Origin: Schaedlerella glycyrrhizinilytica_A
Lineage (GTDB): Bacteria > Bacillota > Clostridia > Lachnospirales > Lachnospiraceae
DNA length: 64,000 bases
NCBI RefSeq assembly: GCF_042852765.1
Contig: NZ_AP031414.1
Strand: one strand, 5' to 3'
Shown here piece after piece: positions 7,963-16,965 of the stretch (position 1 is its first letter; each line of letters opens with the position of its first letter). The position numbers were made by a program, and so were the translations under genes. The notes under the pieces are model-generated. The model was not told the DNA's origin. It ran no database searches and worked only from the letters and a program-made list of their open reading frames with translations.

Positions 7963-9075
7963 ATGAAAGCATTAGGTATTATTAATTTTTCCGGACATCA
8001 CATTCGTGTGGAGGGAATGCAGGACTATCGCCCGATCGGAGCTTTTTCTTTCCTCGGAAGATATCGCGCCATTGACTTTCCAATTTCCAATATGAGTAAC
8101 AGCGGAATCGACCAGATCCAGGTGTACGTCAACCAGAAACCTCGTTCTCTGGCGGAGCATCTCGGAACCGGTCGTCATTACAACATCAATTCCAAGCGCG
8201 GAAAACTACAGCTTCTGTTCTCCGAAAACGGAGCGGAAAATTCATTGTATGACACCGATATCGCGGCATACATCGAGAACATGGAATGTATCAAACATTC
8301 GACCTGCCCTTATGTGGTCATTGCCCCGAGTTATATGATCTACGCACAGGATTTCCACGATGTGATCAAGACCCACATCGAATCTGGCGCAGACATTTCT
8401 CTCTTGTACCATTCCGTGGACAATGCAAAAGAGGCATTTTTGAACTGTGATGTTTTGAACCTGAACAAGCAAAAAGGAGTCCTTTCCATCGAGAAGAACC
8501 GCGGAACTGCCAAAAACCGCACGATTTTCATGGATACTTATGTGATGAAACGTGAATTGTTCATCGAACTTGTATATAAAGCAAAGAAACTTTCCTCCAT
8601 GTACACACTTCCGCAGATCATCAACGTAGAATGCGATGAGCTGGATGTACGGGGAATTTCACATCGCGGATATTTTGCGACCATCACTGATCTGAAGAGT
8701 TATTTCGATGCCAACCTCGCTCTGATGGATTTCAAAAATGTACAGAGCCTCTTCAATGAGGACTGGCCGATCTACACAAGAACGAACGACTCCTGCCCAA
8801 CCCAATATTTCGACACTGCCGATGTGAAACGTTCGATCGTCTGCAACGGCTGTCTCATTGAGGGTACTGTTGAGAATTCCGTGATCGGTCGCGGATGTAT
8901 CATCAAAAAAGGCGCTGTCGTCAAAAACTGTGTGCTTCTTTCCGAAACCGAAGTTGGGGAAGATGTATATCTGGAAAATCAGGTCGTGGACAAACACGCC
9001 CGCATCATCCATGCGAAAGAGATCATCGCACAGTCGGAGAAACCGGGATATATCAGAAGAGAAGACACGATCTGA
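7963..9075 (+). CDS. glgD: Glucose-1-phosphate adenylyltransferase regulatory-type subunit
   Basis: A 370-residue paralogue of glgC that keeps the overall fold (GRYRAIDFPISNMSNSGID and C-terminal hexapeptide repeats such as GRGCIIKKGAVVKNCVL). It lacks the GGRGSRL nucleotide loop: the N-terminus reads MKALGIINFSGHH. In Firmicutes GlgD pairs with GlgC in a hetero-oligomer and alters its activity. The start is one base after the glgC stop, and the gene ends before a strong terminator. Confidence 0.96.
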   Translation: MKALGIINFSGHHIRVEGMQDYRPIGAFSFLGRYRAIDFPISNMSNSGIDQIQVYVNQKPRSLAEHLGTGRHYNINSKRGKLQLLFSENGAENSLYDTDIAAYIENMECIKHSTCPYVVIAPSYMIYAQDFHDVIKTHIESGADISLLYHSVDNAKEAFLNCDVLNLNKQKGVLSIEKNRGTAKNRTIFMDTYVMKRELFIELVYKAKKLSSMYTLPQIINVECDELDVRGISHRGYFATITDLKSYFDANLALMDFKNVQSLFNEDWPIYTRTNDSCPTQYFDTADVKRSIVCNGCLIEGTVENSVIGRGCIIKKGAVVKNCVLLSETEVGEDVYLENQVVDKHARIIHAKEIIAQSEKPGYIRREDTI

Positions 9076-9143
9076 TCTTTCTTGGTCTCATCTTTTAAGC
9101 ACAACATATTTTGGGGTCGACAGAAAAGTCAATGAATAACAGT

Positions 9144-9196
9144 AAATCTCCAAGTGGTTTATTTACGAAACAGCCACTTGGAGATTTTTCTTTTTT
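9144..9196 (+). terminator. Rho-independent terminator after glgCD
   Basis: AAATCTCCAAGTGG (9144-9157) pairs perfectly with CCACTTGGAGATTT (9174-9187), followed by TTCTTTTTT. It lies 68 bases past the glgD stop. Confidence 0.92.
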
Positions 9197-9240
9197 GTGT
9201 CCCCTTGTTAGATGACGAGGACTTGATAATTTGATTTAAT

Positions 9241-9402
9241 TTATTTGTTCCAGATTTTATATACATTGTATAAAATATCTTTAAGAACTAACATCGAATC
9301 TTGTTTGCTATCCCCATATTCCTCCTTTATCTCATCAAACATTTTCGCAATTCTAAAAGCGTAATTTTCAGTATTTACTTCTGTCTGATATTTAAGAAGT
9401 AT
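9241..9402 (-). other. In-frame open stretch after the stop of the next gene; possible broken C-terminal extension
   Basis: The gene-free region 9076-9402 holds the glgCD terminator and then this stretch. On the minus strand, immediately after the TAG of the gene at 9403, the same frame stays open for 53 codons to a TAA at 9241-9243. The text is protein-like, with motifs such as FRIAKMFDEIKEEYGDSK and LKDILYNVYKIW and an amphipathic pattern. Its first internal ATG has no convincing ribosome binding site. It could be a lost extension, a remnant of a separate gene, or chance in AT-rich DNA. Confidence 0.3.
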
Positions 9403-9726
9403 CTAAGTCCGCAATATTTCTTTCGGCGGTTCTATCTCACGCGCGATCGTATGCTCTGTCAGTTCTGACAAAAGCCTGATTTTTTTGTTGATAACCGGAC
9501 GCATACAATTGGGGACATGCTCCTGATGTGCCCTATGTATCGCAACACATTCTTTGCAGTTTCCATGATATCTGCATGCTTTCTGACAAGGACAGTGGTC
9601 TTTCTCTTTGTATGCTTCCCTGAACTCTGCTGCGAACTCCTCCTGAAGTTTCAATCCCTCCGCACGATTTCCCTCATGAAACGCTTTCATCGCATCCAGC
9701 TCTTTTTGATTTCCCTCGATCTGCAT
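9403..9726 (-). CDS. Small cysteine-rich protein, DUF6485-like
   Basis: A 107-residue protein with a compact Cys/His cluster: CPCQKACRYHGNCKECVAIH, then HVPNC. This resembles small Clostridia proteins with CPC..C..HG.C..C spacing and is likely metal binding. The N-terminal half is charged and helical (NQKELDAMKAFHEGNRAEG). The ATG at 9726 has GTGAGG at 8 bases. A longer frame to 9825 would only run back through the preceding gene. It starts about 10 bases after that gene's stop, so the two are co-transcribed. No function is known to me. Confidence 0.7.
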   Translation of the reverse strand: MQIEGNQKELDAMKAFHEGNRAEGLKLQEEFAAEFREAYKEKDHCPCQKACRYHGNCKECVAIHRAHQEHVPNCMRPVINKKIRLLSELTEHTIAREIEPPKEILRT

Positions 9727-9736
9727 TGTATCAGCC

Positions 9737-10309
9737 TCACTTCTTATCTTTCCGGCTATTCCAGATCCATGCTCCGCCCAGAATACCGCAGATATACAAA
9801 ATATTGACAAGGATCGTAGGTTCATCTTTCAGAAAATAAATTGCCACCACACCTGCTGCCAACGATGCTACCAACCGGATCGTTGTGTTGATCCGTTTCC
9901 ACTTCCTCTCTTTTGCCATCTGAAGCTTGTCCATTCTGGACTGCTCCAGCCGCAGGTAGTCCATCAGATCTTCACTCGGAATCCGCGACAAGATCCACTT
10001 ATCCCGCGAAAAATGTTCTTCTTCCTGCTTATTAAACCGGAAAAACCTCTTTTTCGACGGCTCTTCGTCTGCGAAGACCACCGGCTCCGGCTCATCTTCC
10101 GTTTCGAGTGACCGTTCTGCACTTTTCGTTCCCGGATCTGTACTTTTCACTGCCGGTTCTACGCTCTTTACTTCCTGTTCTGTACTTTTTACTTCCGGTT
10201 CTGCACCGGTTGATTCCGCCTCTGCATTTTTCGGTTCTACTGTCTTCACGGTCGTTTCTACTGTTGTAACAACCGTCTCCTCCGCTTCTTTCATCGTATT
10301 CTCTGACAT
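9737..10309 (-). CDS. Hypothetical membrane protein with low-complexity repeat N-terminus
   Basis: 190 residues that I do not recognise. Residues 1-85 are low-complexity and rich in Glu/Val/Thr/Lys, with four degenerate heptads at 38-65. A basic patch (SKKRFFRFNK) and an amphipathic segment follow. Two closely spaced hydrophobic helices (LVASLAAGVVAIYFL and ILVNILYICGILGGAWIW) and a basic tail (NSRKDKK) end the protein. This suggests a membrane-anchored protein with a long disordered arm. GAGAGGAG precedes the ATG. It is co-transcribed with the cysteine-rich gene downstream. Confidence 0.6.
   Translation of the reverse strand: MSENTMKEAEETVVTTVETTVKTVEPKNAEAESTGAEPEVKSTEQEVKSVEPAVKSTDPGTKSAERSLETEDEPEPVVFADEEPSKKRFFRFNKQEEEHFSRDKWILSRIPSEDLMDYLRLEQSRMDKLQMAKERKWKRINTTIRLVASLAAGVVAIYFLKDEPTILVNILYICGILGGAWIWNSRKDKK
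10115..10198 (-). repeat. Four degenerate 21-bp tandem repeats inside a coding region
   Basis: The DNA encodes four seven-residue units: PEVKSTE, QEVKSVE, PAVKSTD and PGTKSAE. The unit length is a multiple of three, so gain or loss of copies would keep the frame. Confidence 0.6.
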
Positions 10310-10481
10310 ATTTCAGTCTCCTCTCGCTGTAAATTCATTCCATGATATCTCTGGCTTTATTCTATCACACTGTCTGAAAATCTTCCACCGGTTACATCAC
10401 CTTTCTACCGGAATTGTCGGCATATTATCCAAACTCAGCAAAAGTCTACTGAAAAATCTTTCTTATTCATTTGTCACTTTC

Positions 10482-11501
10482 CTATTTAAATGTCAAAACA
10501 ACTTTTCGGATAGAGGGATCTTTTGAGTCTACAAAATCAAAAGCCTCCTGTGCTTTTTCTATCGGATATACATGAGAAACAGTTCCTGACAAGTCCAATT
10601 TTCCCTCTTGGATCAAATCAATCGCTTCCTGAAATTTTTTGTTTTGTAAGCGGGATCCTCTTACATCCAACTCTTTTGATGTGATCAGAAATTGATTTAT
10701 TTCGGTCGGTTCAACTGCAAATCCCATCGTGATCACCCTCCCCGCATTACCGGTTGCTTTTAACAATGTCAGAAGAGAATCATTTACACATGCAGCATCA
10801 ATAGATACTGTCACGCCATATCCGGCCGTCAATTCTTTGACTTTCTCAATTACATCTTCTTGTGCAATATTGATTACATAATCAGCACCATTTTTTAAAG
10901 CCTCATGTAGTTTTTCTTCAATCACATCCGCTACAATAATTTTAGCTCCGCTCAATCGCGCAATTTTCAAAATAGAACTGCCTAATGCTCCATATCCCAA
11001 AATCAAAAGAGTATCTTCTTCACACAGTTCTGCTCTTGAACAACTTTGTATTGCAATCGTTGTCGGCTCGATCATGACAGCTTCGACATCAGATAATTTC
11101 TCCGGCAATAAATAACAGTCTTGTTCCGGTACTGTAAGATATTCTTCATATCCACCATCAATATGTACACCACGAACTTTTAAACTGCCGCATACATTTC
11201 CTCTTCCTTTTCGGCATGCATAACACTCTCCGCAGCTCACTACCTGATCAACGATCACTCTGTCGCCCGGTTTCAAAGACTTTACGTTTTCTCCCACTTC
11301 TTCTATCACACCGACAATTTCATGCCCAATAATACGCGGATATGTTGCTGCCGCATTTGTTCCGTGATAAATCCCCACATCAGAACCACAGATTCCGGCG
11401 GCTTTCATTTTCACCAGAACATTGTTCTGTTTATCAATCACTGGCTTTTCCACATCTATTACTTTCAATTCTTCTGGTTGCATAACTCGAACTGCTTTCA
11501 T
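10482..11501 (-). CDS. Zinc-dependent alcohol/polyol dehydrogenase (MDR family)
   Basis: A 339-residue medium-chain dehydrogenase. The catalytic zinc site is C38 (AAGICGSD), H59-E60 (GHEIVG) and E143 (MIEP). The structural zinc lobe is CGECYACRKGRGNVC, and LGYGALGSS is the Rossmann loop. It most resembles threonine/sorbitol-dehydrogenase-like enzymes that oxidise a secondary alcohol with NAD(P)+. It is last in the operon with the ABC transporter, so it probably acts on the imported compound or a product of it. The exact substrate is unknown. Confidence 0.88.
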   Translation of the reverse strand: MKAVRVMQPEELKVIDVEKPVIDKQNNVLVKMKAAGICGSDVGIYHGTNAAATYPRIIGHEIVGVIEEVGENVKSLKPGDRVIVDQVVSCGECYACRKGRGNVCGSLKVRGVHIDGGYEEYLTVPEQDCYLLPEKLSDVEAVMIEPTTIAIQSCSRAELCEEDTLLILGYGALGSSILKIARLSGAKIIVADVIEEKLHEALKNGADYVINIAQEDVIEKVKELTAGYGVTVSIDAACVNDSLLTLLKATGNAGRVITMGFAVEPTEINQFLITSKELDVRGSRLQNKKFQEAIDLIQEGKLDLSGTVSHVYPIEKAQEAFDFVDSKDPSIRKVVLTFK

Positions 11502-11512
11502 GATATCCCCTC

Positions 11513-12445
11513 CTAATTCTTTTTTGCATCATCGGAAACCGATGCTACAAGTATCAGTACCAGCACAGCCCCTTGGATCAGCCGCTGCATACCGACCGAC
11601 AAATTTGCGGCATTTAAGAATGTAGTAAGCAAATACATCATAAGAGCCCCCAGACATACGCCCGCAACATTCGATTTTCCTCCCGAAGCCGCTGTTCCTC
11701 CGACAAATGCCGCGGCAATAGACGGAAGAAAATACGTCGTCCCCATATCTTGAAATGCTCCTCCATTGAAAGCGCCGCACAGAGTTCCCGAAAGACCACA
11801 CAATGCTCCTCCGATTACAAATGCCGATATAACCACTTTATTCACTTTAATCCCTGCATATTTGGCAGCTATCCTTTTCTGCCCCACTGCATGAAGCTGC
11901 TTCCCATATTTCGTTTTATACAAAAGCAACGCGAGCAAAACTGCAACAATCATACAGATCATTGTCAGCATGGAAAATCCCCCTGCATGCAGATTAATAA
12001 AATCCACAAATCCTGCATTCGGAAGTGTTTTCATCGTTGGAGCCAATACCAGGACAATGGTAAAAATAATATATCCTGTTGCCAATGTCGTCACCATAGC
12101 CGGCACTTTTAAGTAAATGTTAACGATTCCGTTTACCAAACCACAAAACGCCCCTACTGCAACTGCTGCAATAATTCCGAGAATCACATTATACTGCATC
12201 AGATCACATGATATATACGCTGCCAACGTCAAAATATATTGTTGCGACAAGTCGATCGCGCCTTCTCCGCTTGTTACCACAACCATCTGTCCCAACGCAA
12301 GAAGCAGAGCAAACGAGCAAAGCTTCGCACTGGAAAAAATCTGCCCGACATTAAATTTTCCTGATACGATTGAAATTGCTATCCACAAAAAGACGGATCC
12401 CAAAAGCGGCCATATAAACGCATATTTAGTCATAATTTTCTTCAT
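11513..12445 (-). CDS. ABC sugar-type transporter permease (RbsC-like)
   Basis: A 310-residue permease of the BPD_transp_2 family with about nine hydrophobic segments and the family signature GALCGLSGTLCGAF...GTTYFLPSIAAAFVGGTA. It forms part of the membrane channel of a ribose-type importer. Together with the permease domain fused to the ATPase upstream, the system would have two different permease halves. It is separated by two bases from the ATPase-permease gene and 11 bases from the dehydrogenase gene. Confidence 0.9.
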   Translation of the reverse strand: MKKIMTKYAFIWPLLGSVFLWIAISIVSGKFNVGQIFSSAKLCSFALLLALGQMVVVTSGEGAIDLSQQYILTLAAYISCDLMQYNVILGIIAAVAVGAFCGLVNGIVNIYLKVPAMVTTLATGYIIFTIVLVLAPTMKTLPNAGFVDFINLHAGGFSMLTMICMIVAVLLALLLYKTKYGKQLHAVGQKRIAAKYAGIKVNKVVISAFVIGGALCGLSGTLCGAFNGGAFQDMGTTYFLPSIAAAFVGGTAASGGKSNVAGVCLGALMMYLLTTFLNAANLSVGMQRLIQGAVLVLILVASVSDDAKKN

Positions 12446-12447
12446 AA

Positions 12448-14898
12448 CTATTTGCCCTCCTTTTTATGCATGACCAATTTGATCGCCAACACAACAATTA
12501 GAATCATTCCGGTCACTGCGGTCTGATAATTGGAATCTACACGGAATGATGTAAGGATGGTTGTTATAAATGACATCGCAATCCCGCCACATACAACTCC
12601 AACCGGAGCCACAACACCTCCTGACATCTCACAACCGCCCAGAATTACCGTCGCGATCGACATCATACAATACGTCGCGGAAGAGTTGGCATCTGCGCCC
12701 ATACATACTGCTGTGTATGCCATTCCGGAACAGATCACCATCAAGCCGGCAAGTGCATAATTGACCATCTTAGCGCATAAGTAAGACCACCCTGAACGCT
12801 CCACTGCCAATGGATTGTTTCCGATCCCCCGTAAAATCATGCCGTATTTTGCCCGAAAGAGGATGTACCAACAACTTCCGCCTGCCAGAATACACAGAAC
12901 GATCGGCATTGGGATAAGCGGAAAATCAAATTTATACAACCGAAGCAGCCACTCCGGACAACTTCCTCCCGGAGACGGCGCTATCACCAACGCAATCCCC
13001 CACCATACAAACTGCGCCCCCAGAGTTACTACGATCGCCGGTATATTCCGTACATGAATCAATGCTCCCATCAAAGCATACGCCCCCACGAAGACCGATA
13101 AACTCACAATCCCCATAAGTGGATTCCCTGTCAGGATTATTCCGACCAACACATTCACTAATGCAATCGAATAACCATTTCCCATATCCACATCTCCGGC
13201 GGTCACAATAAACATTTGTCCCAATGCTGCAAAAACCAACGGTACTGCTGATGAAACCAGCATACGCATTCCCATATAGGACAGGATTCTCGGATTCATA
13301 GCTGCATTTATAAGTATCATAAAAATCATAGCTGTAACCGGAAGAAGAACTCTTGATGTCATCACTCTATGTATCAGACTTTCTTTTTTCTCTTCTGACT
13401 TTTTTTGATGTTTCGTATCTTTAAAAGAAGCTTTTACTATATTAGGAACGGTAATCTCTTCTCCTTTTAGTTCTTCTGTAATCTCTCCCTCATGCATAAT
13501 ATATGCGCGATCACAAATCTCAATTTCGGCATCTTCGGTTGAATAAAGAACAACCGCTTTTCCTACGCGTTTCGCTTCATCGAGCAATCCGTAAATCTCC
13601 TGTTTTGTCTCAATATCGACTCCTGCCGTTGGATCATTCAAAATAATCAATTCTGCTCCTGATGCAATTCCTCGCGCAATCAATGCTTTCTGCTGATTTC
13701 CTCCGCTCAAAGACATGATCGGACTATGAATTCCTTCCGCTCGAAATTTCAGCTTATCATACCAGCTCTGTGCAAGCTCCTCAGATTTTTTCTTATTTAA
13801 AAACCATCCTTTTTTCACCTGATCTAAATTTCCAATGATTATATTATCAAAAATATCCCATAAGTGGAAAATCCCCTCTCTTGCGCGATCTCCACTGACA
13901 TAAGATACGGATGAATTCAACAATACCCCTTTCTTTTCTATCCCTGTATATCTTCCCGCTTCAAATAAAATATTCAACAGTTCCGTCTGACCCGAACCTG
14001 CCAATCCCGATATTCCTACGATCTCACCTTTATGTACATGCAGATTTATATTGTACAAACCTTTTCCCGTATAGTTTTTTACGGAAACTGCCATATCCCC
14101 CTTTGCTGCATTTTCACGATTTATCTTTTGTTTTCCTTTTGCTGCCCCACTTCCTCCAAGCATTTCTACCAGTTGCACTGTATCAATTTCTTTCGGATCA
14201 CATTCACCGGAATTTTTTCCATTTCTCATCATTACAATACGATCCGATATCTTTAATATCTCTTCCAGTTTATGTGAAATATAAATAACTGACGTTCCTC
14301 TTGCACTTAATTCTTCTACTACCTTATGAAGTTGATTTGCCTTATCTGTTGACAGTGCTGATGTAGGTTCATCCAATATCAAAACTCTCAGATTATCTGT
14401 CATCAATGTTTTACATATTTCAACAATCTGTCGTTCTGCAAGTGTCAACCGTTCCACAGGTTTCATAATATCAATCTGATTATTTGGAAAATATTTCTCA
14501 AGAAGTTCTTTTGTTTCTTTTTTCGCCGTTTTCCTCCATCCTGGTTTTGTAAACATTCCATGCTCCACATTGAGCATGGCAAAGTTCTCATATACACTCA
14601 AATTTGTACATAACGATAAGTCCTGATATGCACAGGCAATTCCTGCTTCTTTCGCCTCCTTTGTTGTATATCGCTTCATTTCTGTTCCATCTACAATGAT
14701 TTTTCCATCCGTCGGCGGGAGAACTCCTGTCAAAATTTTCATCATTGTTGATTTTCCTGCTCCATTTGGACCTACCAGCCCAATTACTTCACCTGCAAAT
14801 ATTTGAAAATCAATCTGCTCTAATGCTTTTGTAATTCCAAAAAATCTGTTAACCTTTGACAACTCAATATAAGGAGTCTGCACTCTTTCCTTTTTCAC
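12448..14898 (-). CDS. ABC importer ATPase-permease fusion (two RbsA-like ATPase domains plus one RbsC-like permease domain)
   Basis: An 816-residue protein. Residues 10-490 are a duplicated sugar-importer ATPase. The first half has GPNGAGKST (43-51) and VLILDEPTSAL. The second has SGLAGSGQTE, LSGGNQQKALIARG and LIILNDPTAGVD. A charged linker (KHQKKSEEKKE) near 500 leads into a permease of about 300 residues (from RVLLPVTAMIFMILINAAM to the end) with GQMFIVTAGDVDMG and ATVILGGCEMSGG. These parts are normally separate rbsA-like and rbsC-like genes. The frame is continuous with no stop at the junction. The start is GTG with AAGGCGG upstream. Confidence 0.9.
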   Translation of the reverse strand: MKKERVQTPYIELSKVNRFFGITKALEQIDFQIFAGEVIGLVGPNGAGKSTMMKILTGVLPPTDGKIIVDGTEMKRYTTKEAKEAGIACAYQDLSLCTNLSVYENFAMLNVEHGMFTKPGWRKTAKKETKELLEKYFPNNQIDIMKPVERLTLAERQIVEICKTLMTDNLRVLILDEPTSALSTDKANQLHKVVEELSARGTSVIYISHKLEEILKISDRIVMMRNGKNSGECDPKEIDTVQLVEMLGGSGAAKGKQKINRENAAKGDMAVSVKNYTGKGLYNINLHVHKGEIVGISGLAGSGQTELLNILFEAGRYTGIEKKGVLLNSSVSYVSGDRAREGIFHLWDIFDNIIIGNLDQVKKGWFLNKKKSEELAQSWYDKLKFRAEGIHSPIMSLSGGNQQKALIARGIASGAELIILNDPTAGVDIETKQEIYGLLDEAKRVGKAVVLYSTEDAEIEICDRAYIMHEGEITEELKGEEITVPNIVKASFKDTKHQKKSEEKKESLIHRVMTSRVLLPVTAMIFMILINAAMNPRILSYMGMRMLVSSAVPLVFAALGQMFIVTAGDVDMGNGYSIALVNVLVGIILTGNPLMGIVSLSVFVGAYALMGALIHVRNIPAIVVTLGAQFVWWGIALVIAPSPGGSCPEWLLRLYKFDFPLIPMPIVLCILAGGSCWYILFRAKYGMILRGIGNNPLAVERSGWSYLCAKMVNYALAGLMVICSGMAYTAVCMGADANSSATYCMMSIATVILGGCEMSGGVVAPVGVVCGGIAMSFITTILTSFRVDSNYQTAVTGMILIVVLAIKLVMHKKEGK

Positions 14899-14925
14899 GA
14901 TTCTAAACCGCCTTTCCTATACACT

Positions 14926-15630
14926 TTATGTCAATGCAATAATCCTGATTGGAGAGCCTGATCCGTCCTTTATCTTATTTGCCAGACCGATTATATAAGA
15001 AAATACCGGAATCTTTTTCAGATTTGTCAGGTTCTCTAAGATTGGAATCCCATTCCCCAGAAGCACTTGATGACTTGGATACTTTTCACTGCCGAATGGA
15101 TCCAACGCAAGCGCATCTGTTCCAACGGATGCAACTTTCTTATCTGCAAGATATTTTGCTGCCGATTCACCTAAACCTGGCCAATCTTTCAAGAACTCTT
15201 CTCCCTTTTTTCCTATCGCATATTTTTCCTCCCATCCAAAGGAAAATAAAATCACATCTCCCTCCTGTATTTCTCCATACTCTGCTTCAAACGCTTTCAA
15301 CATGTCCAGTGTATATTCCTCGCAAGGTTTTAAAAAAGACGCATCGATACATACACCTCTTCCCATAACTGCTTTTACCTTTACATGGTCGATTGCTGCG
15401 CCCTCTCTAAAAAAATGTCTCGGCGCATCTATATGAGTTCCTGTATGTTCCCCATAGCTCACTTGCCTGTGATAAGAAACATCTCCCTCATCATAAGTCT
15501 CATATACGATCGCACCAAATCTTGCATGACTTGACCAAACCGGCATCCCCGGTTCCAAGGTATAACTAAGATCAACGATTTCTGCCTTATTCACTACTTT
15601 TTGTATTTTCTCTATCATTTGTAAATCCAT
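14926..15630 (-). CDS. Cyclase-family metal-dependent hydrolase
   Basis: A 234-residue protein of the cyclase/kynurenine formamidase-like family. The metal-binding motif HTGTHIDAPRHF (about residues 62-73) is intact, with VDLSYTLEPGMPVW at the N-terminus and a downstream VGTDALALDPFGSEKYPSH. Family members hydrolyse amide or lactone bonds of small molecules or cyclise polyketides. In this operon it probably opens or deacylates the imported substrate. It lies 101 bases after the binding-protein gene, past a stem-loop, and 28 bases before the ATPase-permease gene. Confidence 0.85.
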   Translation of the reverse strand: MDLQMIEKIQKVVNKAEIVDLSYTLEPGMPVWSSHARFGAIVYETYDEGDVSYHRQVSYGEHTGTHIDAPRHFFREGAAIDHVKVKAVMGRGVCIDASFLKPCEEYTLDMLKAFEAEYGEIQEGDVILFSFGWEEKYAIGKKGEEFLKDWPGLGESAAKYLADKKVASVGTDALALDPFGSEKYPSHQVLLGNGIPILENLTNLKKIPVFSYIIGLANKIKDGSGSPIRIIALT

Positions 15631-15668
15631 GCACTATACTCCTTTTCTTTCACTTTTGGATATAAAAT

Positions 15669-15720
15669 CAGCCGGGCATTATCTGATTGGATACCATTGA
15701 TGCCTTTCATCGCCCGACTG
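15669..15720 (-). terminator. Intercistronic stem-loop after the binding-protein gene (attenuator)
   Basis: CAGCCGGGC (15669-15677) pairs with GCCCGACTG (15712-15720) with one G-U, and is followed on the minus strand by ATTTTATAT. It begins 11 bases past the binding-protein stop, inside the operon. Structures in this position often let the first cistron, the binding protein, accumulate more mRNA than the genes after it. Confidence 0.6.
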
Positions 15721-15730
15721 TTGTTCATTT

Positions 15731-16777
15731 TTATTTATATAAATTTTCCCTTACCCACTCACGATCATAAGTTGGCGTACCAATTTCTTCATCGCCCATA
15801 TCTTTGTAATTCTCCACCTCATCTTTGGTTACAACTGCAAAAGGATGAACCATTTCATTTGGCACTTCATATTCCCCGCTCAAAATATCACATGCAACAT
15901 ACACTCCTGTTGCTCCGTCCCACGGATTCGATGAAACAGAGATCGTATCATACCCATCCGGCGCTTCATTCGCCCACCATTTCAGAAAATATCCTCGATT
16001 GTCTCCGCCAATTACAGGTAATTCCATTCCTGCTGCTTCAAATGCCTGCACTGCTGCATAAGAATCCCCTCCTTGTGTCACAACACCCGCCACATCGTCA
16101 AGCGTCGGCAATACCGAGGCAAGTTCCGACTGAGCTTTTGAGCCTGTCCAGTCAGTATAAACTTCTGCAACAATCTCTATATCAGGATAGTTCTCTAATG
16201 CTTTCAATACACCTTCGTGGGCAATATTATCAAACTCGGCGCCTGCCGTCCCTCTCAACTCGATAATCTTTCCTTTTCCGCCAATTGCCTCACAAACATA
16301 TTCTGTCAAAGTTGACATTTGATCAATCGTATCAAAATTGATCTGATAACATAATTCAGCTTCTGACTCTACCGGTCCGTCGTTGATAATAATACATGGA
16401 ATTCCCGCATCAGACGCTTCTTGGATTGCGCCCGTAAGAGCAGTCGCTGAAATCGGATCTATAATGATCGCATCCATTCCTTCCAAAATAAAATTTTCAA
16501 TCTGCTGTACCTGTTTAGACGCATCATTATTCGCTTCTACAATCACAAATTCTGAAATCTCTCCGGTTTCTGTCAATTCATCAGCCGCTTCCTGTGCATA
16601 GGCTTCCATCTGCTGTCGATATGAATTTCCATTAAAACTATTCGTCAATCCAATCTTATAGCCGCCTTTCTCGCCGTCAGCTTTCGCATCCCCCTGACTT
16701 TCATCAGCACTTCCGCATCCAACCATCCCCATTACCATCACAGCAGTCAGAAATGATGCTAATACTCTTTTTTTCAT
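15731..16777 (-). CDS. Sugar-type ABC transporter substrate-binding lipoprotein
   Basis: A 348-residue periplasmic-binding-protein type (RbsB/Peripla_BP_4) lipoprotein. The signal peptide ends in a lipobox-like MGMVGC with Cys about 21, followed by an acidic Ser/Asp/Gly linker. The mature part starts KIGLTNSFNGNSYRQQ, with DAIIIDPISATALTGAI and VVTQGGDSYAAVQAF. It captures the ligand outside the membrane for the ATPase-permease and permease. It is first in its operon, right behind a SigmaA promoter and a GntR-type operator. The ligand is unknown. Confidence 0.9.
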   Translation of the reverse strand: MKKRVLASFLTAVMVMGMVGCGSADESQGDAKADGEKGGYKIGLTNSFNGNSYRQQMEAYAQEAADELTETGEISEFVIVEANNDASKQVQQIENFILEGMDAIIIDPISATALTGAIQEASDAGIPCIIINDGPVESEAELCYQINFDTIDQMSTLTEYVCEAIGGKGKIIELRGTAGAEFDNIAHEGVLKALENYPDIEIVAEVYTDWTGSKAQSELASVLPTLDDVAGVVTQGGDSYAAVQAFEAAGMELPVIGGDNRGYFLKWWANEAPDGYDTISVSSNPWDGATGVYVACDILSGEYEVPNEMVHPFAVVTKDEVENYKDMGDEEIGTPTYDREWVRENLYK

Positions 16778-16815
16778 TATTTTTCCTCCTTTTCTTTTTA
16801 AAATCGTTTTTCAAA

Positions 16816-16827
16816 CTTGTATACTAG
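16816..16827 (-). promoter_or_regulatory. GntR-family operator at the transporter operon promoter
   Basis: The 12-mer CTTGTATACTAG lies directly downstream of the -10 and would overlap the transcription start. The same 12-mer occurs in reverse at 17817-17828 in front of the regulator gene. Its TTGTATAC core fits the palindromic sites of FadR/VanR-type (FCD) regulators. Confidence 0.7.
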
Positions 16828-16828
16828 C

Positions 16829-16857
16829 ATATTAACATTCAAGTATTGTTTTGTCAA
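16829..16857 (-). promoter_or_regulatory. SigmaA promoter of the binding-protein operon
   Basis: On the minus strand there is a consensus -35 TTGACA (16857-16852), a 17-base spacer and -10 TAATAT (16834-16829). The start of transcription falls inside the operator, which suggests repression by blocking RNA polymerase. Confidence 0.85.
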
Positions 16858-16965
16858 CTATTTATTGTTTTCTTTTGTAATATCGAACTATTCTCAGCAC
16901 ATTGAACAAAATTATCCGTTTTAATCCGTCCATTTGATCTTATATTTATATTTTTTAACTAAATG

